Below are positions 46,801-53,339 of a stretch of 64,000 nucleotides of DNA, piece by piece. Made by a program: the position numbers and the translations under genes. The DNA lies in assembly GCA_019055375.1 (NCBI GenBank), contig JAHQIW010002308.1, positions 310,001 to 374,000 of the forward strand, in the 5' to 3' direction. The DNA is from Parelaphostrongylus tenuis (Eukaryota > Nematoda > Chromadorea > Rhabditida > Metastrongylidae). A model generated the notes under the pieces. That model had not been told where the DNA came from, searched no databases, and worked only from the letters and a program-made list of their open reading frames with translations. Every line of letters starts with the position of its first letter. Position 1 is the first letter of the stretch.

Positions 46801-49800
46801 CTTGGACCCAAATGATACTCGTCTAGCATCAGTAATCGTTTTTGCTCTTGAGACAATTCTATCTTGAAACAAATGTCTAAAAGCTACACCCAGAGATTTA
46901 GAGTGGTGTGCAAAACATTTGCGTCATGCGAGACTCGAACCCGCATCTCATTCAATCGAGGGGAACCGTGTGCTCTAACCTGTTGCGCTATTGTGACCCG
47001 TTTTAATATCACTCGTTCTACGCTACGATGTATCTATCTGTATAATTGTTATATATCAAAATAACCTCAAGAATCTGCTCTAAACGATAGTAAAAACGAA
47101 AACTTGAATGCATGAAAAATCATCAAGAAAAACGAAAAAATCCGGAAAATTTCTTGTCAAACCAATATAAGTCCTAAGAATCGAACTCTGTTTTTGTTCT
47201 GGGCTCATTTAAAATCAACCATTGAGTCCTAAAAGTCCTAAAGAACCGATCATAGTCCATGAGATAACCCTAGAGTTTTCGCCCTGGCCTTCTTTCCTCG
47301 CTCTGGTTCCCCTCAAAATCAATTTTATACAAAAACAGAACACTTTTTCCAGCGAATCGCTGGCTTCAGCTTGCGATGAGCGCTGCATTTCTATCTGGAA
47401 AGGCTAAGGCTTGGCATATAGCCCTATCACAATCGATCACACCAATATTAAACCATCCAACAAATGATCGTAACAAAAATAAAATAAAACAAAGAGCTTT
47501 ATCGTACAAATTTCGACGACTTCGGTCGACCCTATGAGATCAATTTCATAATCTCCTTTATTTAGGCCAATTTTTAGAGAAAATTGAAGAAAAAAGCTGG
47601 CCGAATAAGCCGGCACTTTCTTTCATATCAGCCTCGGGCTTACTGACTCGATCTAGGAAATAGAGGACTGATTGGTGGAGCCGAGTGGTAAAGGAAATTG
47701 GGGTTTGCAAGCCCTGTGGTCGCTTCTGGAGGGGTAGCGCTGGGCTACTGCAAAGTAGTAAACTTGTAAATGAGTCTGAAATGGCTTGATCGAAGGCTAA
47801 ATGAGATGAAAACACTTACAGTTAGCGAACGCGAAATGATTCGAAGGCAACGAGTCGCTACATAAGACTTTTTTCCTACATCATGTTGCAGATGAGTTCG
47901 TGACGGAGGGCTAGACACTGGGGGGCGAGAGGAGCAGAGTGGGCACAGGACACCGACCACACGGGAGATCCGAGAGAACCGGGGGCGCAGAGTGGGGCAT
48001 GGGACACCGGATAGAGGCGAGACCCTAGAGAACCTCCGGCCACCACAGGAACGTAGAGCTGCTTGTGGGGTGGTCATTGAACGCTATTAGAGATTGGATA
48101 GCCCCGCTCAGGGTTAGGTGACTCTCGGATTGTGTTAACCCATATGAATGTTCAGTGCATGAAAAGATGGCTGAGGCCGGATGAAAAGCTTCCGTAATAT
48201 TACATGAGGTGATGTAAACTAAGATGCTCTATACTTATGTGGTGCTTCACATACCCCACCTAGGGCCACATAACCCTCGGACATAGATGGCTCATATAAA
48301 TACTTAGCGCCTATGAAATCGCGATTACGAAAAGATCGTTGAAGGGTCCAGAACTGGAGCTATTGAAAGCAGAGCTGCGAGTGGGGTAGTCGCTAAGCGC
48401 TACTAGAGATTGGATAGCCCCATCGAGGACAACGTATCCTTAGATTCGTACGGCCCATATGAAGGTTTAGCGCATGAAAAGATCGCTAAGAAGTCGAATA
48501 AAAAGTCTTTGAGTTGTTCCATGAGAAGATGTAAACTAAGATACGGTACTCTACGCAGCCCGTCTAGGGGTACGTAACCCTCGGATTAATGTGGCCCATT
48601 TGAAAGCTTAGTGTCCATGAAAGCGAGATTATGAAAAGATGGCTGAGAGGTCCAGAACTAGAGCCAGTTAAAGCAGAGCTGCTCGTGGAATAGTCGCTGA
48701 GCGCTACTAGATGGATAGCCCAGCTAGGATTAGGTGACCCTCGGATTCAAATGACTCATTAAATGCGTAGCGCATGAAAAGATAATTGAGAAGTTGGATG
48801 CAAGGTTTCCGGGTTGTTCGATGGACAGTTTAAGATAAGATGTGCTACACTTGTGTGCTACCTCTATATAGCCTACCCAGAGCTATATAACCCTCAGATT
48901 TAAATGGTCCATATAAAAAAAGCACAACGCCTACGAAAACGTGGTTATGAAAAAATCGCTGAGAAGCCTAGATTTGAGCAAGGGAAAGCAGAGCTGTTTG
49001 TGGAGGTTGTTCTGCGCTACTTCCTAACCCACCTAGGGCTACGTGAGTCTCGCATCCATATGAATTATAGAGGTGCTCAGCACTTAAGAAGTGGTTATGA
49101 GAAGATCGTTAGGAGGTCGAATGTAGAGTTTCGGAGTTGTTCGATAGGCAATACAAGCAATGCAATCTAGGATGCGTTACACTTGTGCGCTAACACTACA
49201 TAGCCCATCTAGGGCTAACTAGATAACCCATATAAGCGCCCATCGCATCAGAAACAATTGTGAGAAGTATGTTGAGGGGTCGGATGAATGCTTTCGGGAT
49301 TTTTCGATGGCAATGTAGACTGAGATGCGTTACCCTTGTGAGCTACTCTACCTAGCTCACCTAGGGCTACGTGACCTTTTGACTGAGATCAGCCGCATGA
49401 ATGCTCAAAGAACATGACAAGCGCTTTTAAAAAGATCATCAAAGATAGGGATGGAGGGCTTCCGGAATTTCGATAGTAATGTAAATTGAGACAAGGCGGC
49501 CATCGGAGGGCCGAAAAAGTGTATGTCGAAATCGAAACCGTAGAAAAAGACCCGAGCGGAATGTCGTCACAGCTCGGCATTTTCTATGTAAGAAACCAGA
49601 AATAGCCCCACTTAGTCAAACAATCATGTTGATTTGAAGCAATCAAAACTCAGTGGACCTCAGTTGTGGACTAAATTCTTTGAAATGACATCTACAATTA
49701 CATCTACAGCGATTCAGTATAGTGCTCGGTGGCTTCGTTGATTCATGGTCAATTGCATTTTATATGGAGCAAAGCAAGAAGTAAGGGTCCCTCTTAGTAC

Positions 49801-52800
49801 GAAAGCAGTTTCAAGTTAGATTTCTCAAAAATGAGCTCAAATTTCGTCAACAAAGTCAAGGACAACACAAATTGATGAGAGGGAGAGAGAGAGAGAGAGA
49901 CAGAAAGAGAAAAGGAGAGAGAGAGAGAGAGAAAGAGAAAGGGAGGGAGAGGGAGAGAGAGCAAAAGAGAGAGACGCGAGAGCTGATAGTGTAAGGGACC
50001 ATGGAATTCTTTTCGGCACAGTTCATACTTTCACCAAATCAATCAATAAGGTGCTAGCGTTTTTGTCCCTCATTAGGCAACAAATGAAAAACCGTTCTCA
50101 TTCGCTGGACAGGAGTTTTTCAAAAAAGTGTGAGTAATCATTTGAAAGCTTAAATCTCTGCCCTGAGCCGTACATGGGCCAGTTTCTCAAAACCCTTTTT
50201 TTGCGCTCTAAAAGTCAAAATACAACTATGTTCCACATCGACTGTGCAATTTATCTGTTACTTTGCTAGAAGCACGAAAAGCACTTGAACCTGTAGAGAA
50301 TTTGTTGTAGTATCAGAAACATACGGTTAACCTGAAAGATCTTTCAGAGCAGAGGAACAATTCCTAATTGAATATTAAATATCCCACTTCTCCGAAGCGG
50401 CAATCGATCGATTGTGGCCGGCCACCGCATCGAATGTGCGGCCATCATACCCTCCTTCTGATCGTGAATTAGCCTTCACGACCTTATTTTAACTTCTACT
50501 CTGCGAAGAGACGTTCTCTCCAGAAGACAAGCACATCGTTGGAATCCTTGAATCATACGCTATCGAATGACTACTAACAGAGTGGAGAAAGAGCTCATAC
50601 TTGCAAGAAAAATGCGTGAATGGAACACAAAGGTTTCTATTCCGTAAGAACATTAAAAAAGGTCTGCTAAATGGGCTGACTTTTAGAGCCCGATACACGT
50701 GTTTGGACTTTAACGGTCTCATCAGCCGGGCAGTACCCTTTCGTCTGTAGCCAATCCTCTCGGGGCGTTCAGTTCCCTATACTGAGAGCAGACGACGACG
50801 AACATTTTACACTCTATGTCCGGTGAAATTTTCACCGAACACACAGTGTTGTACACTCGATTGCTCTTGGCTGGTATCATTGATATATCATAAATTTCTT
50901 TTCGAGTGTTTCTTGAGATCACAGCTCAAATTTTAATACACCAGATAGGCATTTTGTCAATGATACCAGCCAAGAGCAATCGAGTGTACAACACTGTGTG
51001 TTCGGTGATAATTTCACCGGACATAGAGTGTAAGATGTTCGTCGTCGCCTGCTCTCAGTAAGGGAACTGAACGCCCCGAGAGGATTGGCAAAAGACGAGA
51101 AGGGTACCGCCCGCTGATGAGACCGTCAAAGTCGAAACACGTGTATCGGGCTCCATAAGCAGCCCATTTAACAGATCACATGTCATGCGTGGCTCAAAAA
51201 TGATCATCTGGCATATTGAGATTTAAGCTGTGGTCTTAAGAAAACATTCGAAAAGAAAGGTACGATTAGAAAACGCTTTTTCGAAAAGGCCACATGGGGC
51301 TGTAGCCACAGATTCAAATTTTCGATTGATTACTAACAGTCCTATGAAAATTCTCTGTCCAACAAATGAGAACAATTTTCCATTCGTCGTCTTATAATGA
51401 ACAAATAGTGGTGTCAGCTAAGAAAGAAGCTGACGAGCTTCAGCACGTAGACGACTCCACAGATGCTTCTTTTTGAATGCCTAACCATTACTTTTCCTAC
51501 GGACTTTAGAAAGTCTCAGCCGACGACCTCACTATTACATCTACAATTATTCAACTGGTAATCGACATTGCGCTGTAGGAAGGTCCCGTAAGTGTCAAAC
51601 GAGGCAGGCCTTTCGAATTTACATTTATTAATTACTTTGACAATTTTTACATTATTGATCCGTCTTAACAGTGTTTTTTTTCCGCTATGCGGATCAGTAC
51701 TTCTAGCACTCAATTCGCTTTTTTGTCTTTCTGAACGTCGTGGAATACTGGCTGAGCGGGTCTCCTTGCGATCCCAAGGATAGCCTGGCTGTGTCGTTCC
51801 TCATGGGGAGCTCGCTGTTGAATGCAAGACAGTGATGGGAAACGGGGTTCGGACCCACGCGCTCCACGACGAACATCACAACCACTCGGCCCCGGCGCCC
51901 CCTTCAATAATTATAAATGCCAAGGATTATAGACAGTCGGTTTTTTTTTCAAGTTTGAATTTATTATGCATAACCCCGTCAGCGCCATATCCTCTATCGT
52001 TGCACAAAAACAATAGATCTACAACTTCAGAGATATTATCATCACCGTTGGCATAGATGAATTTTGGATTCCCATAAAAATTACTATTTCTAAGCTTTTT
52101 TACTTGAATACTACTTTTTAACAACATAATATTACTTTTCAAAATCTTTGCTGTAAATTTTGAAAATTAGGAAAAATCCTGGAAAGAATCCCTAAGATGA
52201 AGAAACAGCTCTTGTTTTCCTCCAAAATTTGGTTTACCATCATGAAAAACTCCGAAATGGAGGATACGAGGCGCTCAACTAGGCATAGCATGGGAGTAAG
52301 AACATCGCGTAAAATCGATAGCTGTGGCAATGAAGAGAGATATCGATCCGGTAGATCAGAGGAAGCCGATCAATAATGTGAAGGACACAATCCGAATATA
52401 TGTGTATGAGAGGAGGAAGCAACTGCTAGGTCACACCAAGACGGCACTATGGGGGTATTTCGCAACCGATCACGATTTGTTTTGGCGGTGTGAGCTATGC
52501 ATGCGGGAGCACCCACTTTCGGACCGGGGAAGCAGACCCCTGATCGGGGGGCGCCCTGCCACGCACGGGGGCAAACCCTGGGTTCGGGAGGAAGTTAGTG
52601 GCATGTGGAACTCGTTGATGATCTCATTTAATGCGTGTCCCGTTTATGTGAGAGCAGTGGTTTTCATTTCTCCGTTTCGACCACCAACATTTTGTATGGA
52701 AAGACTTAACGGCGTAGAGAGGAAAAAAACGACTGGTTCTCCCGGAGAATGGTCTCGACTGGGAGGTCATTTCTCAGTTCGAAGGAATTAGATCGAGTCA

Positions 52801-53024
52801 AAGAGGACAGAAGGACGGACGGACGCACGAACGGACGGATGGACTTACATTCAATTGCTGGTGGGTACTGCATCCGTGGTTGAAAATGTGCGTTGTACAT
52901 ATGTTGGAGTAGTAAATGTTGCGAAGTCGTTGACGATGGATGTGGTGCTGTCGTCGCTGAAGCAGCAGCTACTGCTCCGGCATTCGGCCATTGAGGTGGC
53001 ATTCCTGGAGGCGACATAAACATC
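33814..53024 (-). CDS. tra-1: TRA-1 (GLI/Ci-family) sex-determination transcription factor
   Basis: Nineteen minus-strand exons join in phase: 53024-52849, 46176-45379, 45145-44775, 44712-44642, 40185-40062, 40007-39849, 39746-39673, 39611-39521, 39364-39218, 39034-38899, 37477-37244, 37185-37064, 36990-36808, 36433-36271, 34895-34765, 34721-34490, 34431-34248 (or 34244), 34179-34030, 33960-33814 (TAA). They give about 1,230 residues against 1,110 for C. elegans TRA-1A. Five C2H2 fingers with GLI-specific blocks ([50 protein letters not shown]) identify the family. In C. elegans TRA-1 is the nuclear endpoint of the sex pathway, repressing male genes and degraded via FEM/CUL-2. The first exon starts one base before an ATG after AATTTCAG, so that site may be an SL trans-splice acceptor or an internal exon. 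Confidence 0.93.
35738..35772 (-). ncRNA. hammerhead-like motif, left arm
   Basis: Minus strand: AGCT, CTGAAAA, GGC...GCC, GAAAC, GTT, AGCC. The conserved G of CTGANGA is A here, which should prevent catalysis. It is paired in inverted orientation with 35983-36019. Confidence 0.45.
35983..36019 (+). ncRNA. hammerhead-like motif, right arm
   Basis: Plus strand: GGCT, CTGAAGA, extra A, GGCG-AGCCT-CGTC stem II, GAAAC, GTT, AGCC. The core is intact apart from the extra A. Stem III would be only A-U and C-G with no loop, the very short form described for Penelope-like retroelement hammerheads, which act best as dimers. Confidence 0.5.
36670..36765 (-). repeat. family 1 SINE fragment
   Basis: 'GGAAGGCTTGATAAGCCTTG' followed by a tRNA-like 'CTCCAGCTACTGCGCTATAA' matches the minus-strand head of 11755-11966. 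It lies in the short tra-1 intron upstream of exon 36808-36990. Confidence 0.5.
37668..37802. repeat. GC-rich imperfect palindrome
   Basis: Arms of about 60 bases meet near 37735. The left arm reads ATGAACCCAAGCCTCCGCG and the right arm, reversed, reads ATGGACCCAACCCTCTGCG. It could form a cruciform or hairpin inside a tra-1 intron. No relative was found elsewhere in the window. Confidence 0.6.
38265..38820. repeat. dispersed repeat plus GC-rich unclassified block
   Basis: 38265-38390 is a third copy of the block at 14870-15000 and 35335-35470 ('GTGTGAAACTCAATTTTATT', then 'GAGCTATTGATTGACTACTA'). 38490-38820 is clearly more GC-rich than its surroundings and has no good frame. It may be the tail of a non-LTR element, but nothing diagnostic was seen. 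Confidence 0.45.
38899..39034 (-). CDS. tra-1: tra-1 exon 10, just after the fingers
   Basis: Phase 0 to phase 1. It reads [19 protein letters not shown] then an acidic Asn/Thr-rich run ([18 protein letters not shown]). It joins 37477, whose Ser-rich sequence continues [19 protein letters not shown]. Confidence 0.85.
39218..40185 (-). CDS. tra-1: tra-1 zinc-finger exons 5-9
   Basis: Exons 40185-40062, 40007-39849, 39746-39673, 39611-39521 and 39364-39218 encode the five-finger array. Finger 1 has CEWGTC...H..ECH. Finger 2 has CKWRAC with [12 protein letters not shown]. Finger 3 has [18 protein letters not shown]. Finger 4 has [19 protein letters not shown]. Finger 5 has [19 protein letters not shown]. 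All metal-binding Cys and His are present. In GLI proteins fingers 4-5 make most base contacts, and TRA-1 binds TGGGTGGTC-like sites. The finger 4-5 linker reads SNLKPY where the family usually has SNEKPY. Confidence 0.95.
40640..40795. repeat. inverted pair of tRNA-like SINE ends, family 4
   Basis: On the left, reversed, 'GCGGGTTCAGTTCCCGCC' leads into 'TGAGGTCCAAAGCTTTG'. On the right 'GCGGGTTCCAGTCCCGGC' leads into 'TGAGGTTCAAAGTTTTGC' and 'ACATCAATAAGCATCC'. The two copies face away from each other with about 20 bases between heads. Confidence 0.7.
41422..41477. repeat. GGA/GAA purine tract
   Basis: Runs of GAGGAG and GAAGAA over about 55 bases. The Glu-rich and Arg-rich frames here are produced by the tract. 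Confidence 0.9.
41605..41895 (+). repeat. family 1 SINE in tra-1 intron
   Basis: Box B-like CTGGTTCCATCCC, then 'GCTCACTGAGCC', 'TACCAGACTGTCTGGGAGAA', 'CAGATATACATTATATCACC' and 'CAACGCCGAGAGCTTTATG'. The tail matches 1-245 and 17830-18125. Confidence 0.7.
42335..42425 (-). repeat. tRNA-like fragment, family 2-like
   Basis: The plus strand has 'GAGTAGAACCCGCGTTTCAC', 'CCCATGG' and 'TACCACTACACCACCAAGGC', in the same order as the heads of the copies at 1.8 and 6.9 kb. Confidence 0.5.
42785..42965 (-). repeat. SINE-like repeat, family 3
   Basis: It starts 'ATGAATGTCGTGGACTAGTG' and ends with a tRNA-like head 'GGAGGGAATTGAACCAGCG'. Compare 26405-26580 and 51720-51900. Confidence 0.6.
43276..44205 (+). 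repeat. head-to-tail run of tRNA-like units, family 4
   Basis: Box B-like sequences recur in one orientation: 'CGGGTTCAACTCCCG' (about 43312), 'GAGGGGTTCTACTCCCGCC' (about 43518), 'GCGTTCAACTCTAGCC' (about 43727) and 'GCAAGTTCAAGTCCTAACC' (about 44165). The first three are followed by a tail of the type TTTGCACATCAGTCAACAT...CTTGGA.ATATT. The units are spaced about 200-215 bases, which suggests tandem duplication rather than independent insertion. Confidence 0.65.
44642..46176 (-). CDS. tra-1: tra-1 exons 2-4, N-terminal region
   Basis: Exons 46176-45379, 45145-44775 and 44712-44642. Exon 2 opens [19 protein letters not shown], a strongly acidic stretch, then becomes Leu/Ser/Pro-rich ([19 protein letters not shown]). 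Exon 3 is Ser/Pro-rich ([19 protein letters not shown]). Exon 4 encodes [13 protein letters not shown], an AT-hook-like basic GRPPG patch, then LSSSLARN. It joins finger exon 40185 in phase 2 to give N-DVLKKES. Confidence 0.9.
46455..47145. mobile_element. long palindrome with a tRNA-like sequence in each arm
   Basis: The left arm (about 46455-46795) and right arm (about 46808-47145) are reverse complements over ~340 bases with scattered differences. The pairing 'TTATTTTGATATATAACA' with its reverse complement near 47046-47064 is exact. Each arm contains GGTTAGAGCAC and GTTCGA[A/G]TC, the box A and box B positions of a tRNA. Inner parts include 'GATGCTA..GAGTATC'. The tRNA-like parts do not fold into a clean cloverleaf, so no tRNA gene is called. 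Confidence 0.8.
47921..48033. repeat. GC-rich tandem duplication, ~55-60-base unit
   Basis: Two adjacent units share 'GCAGAGTGGG', 'GGACACCG', 'CGAGA' and 'GAGAACC'. They abut the ~155-bp satellite. Confidence 0.6.
48060..49460. repeat. ~155-bp tandem satellite, about nine diverged units
   Basis: The landmark 'CCACCTAGGGC.ACATAACCC' and variants recur near 48105, 48260, 48420, 48565, 48725, 48875, 49030, 49200 and 49355. After each comes 'TCGGAT...CCATATGAA', 'TTAGCGCATGAAA' and 'AGAT.GCTGAG'. A stronger similarity at twice the spacing ('GAGCTGC...GTGGGGTAGTCGCT' at about 48056, 48370, 48677 and 48989) suggests a two-unit higher-order period of about 310 bases. Confidence 0.8.
49876..49979. 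repeat. GA microsatellite
   Basis: An interrupted GAGA run of about 100 bases, purine-only on the plus strand. The Ser/Leu-rich frame on the other strand is produced by it. Confidence 0.95.
50080..50240. repeat. dispersed repeat end, inverted with 51275-51400
   Basis: 'CGTTCTCATTCGCTGGACAG', 'GAGTAATCATTTGAAAGC' and 'GCCGTACATGGGCCAG' appear in reverse complement at 51275-51400 with small differences. The foldback lies between them. Confidence 0.6.
50669..51240. mobile_element. near-perfect foldback element, large copy
   Basis: Arms at about 50669-50883 and 50957-51176 (about 215 bases) are reverse complements. The inner 72 bases differ at one position. The ~74-base spacer contains 'AGATCACAGCTCAAATT', which resembles the outer border 'AAGACCACAGCTTAAAT' seen just past the right arm. 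The structure may therefore be two elements fused head to head. The outer ~120 bases match the small copy at 4.97-5.25 kb. Confidence 0.85.
51720..51900 (-). repeat. SINE-like repeat, family 3, best copy
   Basis: The minus strand starts GGGGGCGCCGGGGCCGAGTG and continues with GTTGTGATGTTCG and a box B-like GGGTCCGAACCCCG. It ends with CCAGTATTCCACGACGTTCA. The type-specific tRNA resemblance is weak outside the boxes. Confidence 0.65.
51927..52330 (-). other. two abutting coding-like frames in tra-1 intron 1
   Basis: The upper frame (52330-52139) reads [19 protein letters not shown] then [19 protein letters not shown]. The lower frame (52142-51927) ends with [19 protein letters not shown] and [17 protein letters not shown]. 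They could be read together across a frameshift near 52140. Composition is protein-like, but no family was recognised. It may be a retro-copy, a nested gene or an exon of a transposon. Confidence 0.3.
52470..52600. other. GC-rich, hairpin-prone block
   Basis: C/G runs such as 'GACCCCTGATCGGGGGGC' and 'CACGGGGGCAAACCCTGGG' can fold locally. The block lies about 250 bases from the first tra-1 coding exon and might be regulatory or a repeat end. Confidence 0.35.
52849..53024 (-). CDS. tra-1: tra-1 first identified coding exon
   Basis: It follows AATTTCAG and begins G-ATG, encoding [18 protein letters not shown], an Ala/Thr/Ser stretch, and [19 protein letters not shown]. It ends in phase 1 at GAAT/GTAAGT and joins exon 46176 to give AIE-SLLRM. 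An ATG one base after a worm-type acceptor is typical of SL trans-splicing, so this may be the true start. An upstream exon ending in phase 2 is the alternative. Confidence 0.75.
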
Positions 53025-53124
53025 CTGAAATTAGCATTCATTGACCTCAACTAAAACTCTGAAGTCCACACTTTGTTATCTACCTAGGAGCTCTACCCAT
53101 CTGAAAATAAGTCTAAGAGTTCTC

Positions 53125-53330
53125 AGGACGACTTTCGACCCGAAGCGGGAGTTGAACCCTGTTGTGTTTCACCCACACCGGGGTCGAAAAAAGACTGGTA
53201 GCACAGCGATGACCCGGTGTCCGCTACATTTTGCTCTTTGGGGATTGGGTGCAGCACGGGTTCAACTTACAGCCGCCTTAGGTCTAAAGCTTTGCATATC
53301 AATCAGCATCTTTGCATATATAATTATGAC
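53125..53330. repeat. inverted pair of tRNA-like SINE ends, family 4
   Basis: Reversed, the left part gives a box B-like 'GGGTTCAACTCCCGC'. The right part has 'GCACGGGTTCAACTTACAGC' then 'CTAAAGCTTTGCATATCA'. The layout matches 40640-40795. Confidence 0.65.
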
Positions 53331-53339
53331 ATCATAACA

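Larger units (their letters stand above)
46177..52848. other. 6.7-kb tra-1 intron 1, repeat-packed
   Basis: From exon 2 toward exon 1 it holds a tRNA-bearing palindrome (46.45-47.15), a short GC-rich duplication (47.92-48.03), a satellite (48.1-49.5), a GA microsatellite (49.88-49.98), dispersed repeat ends flanking a foldback (50.08-51.40), a family 3 SINE (51.72-51.90), an unexplained coding-like frame (51.93-52.33) and a GC-rich hairpin-prone block (52.47-52.60). Confidence 0.75.

Noticed and set aside
48060..49460. CRISPR-like array
   Set aside because: Units are ~155 bases, diverged throughout, with no short identical repeat alternating with unique spacers, and the DNA is eukaryotic.
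49837..50019. Ser/Leu-rich minus frame
   Set aside because: Encoded by the GA microsatellite.
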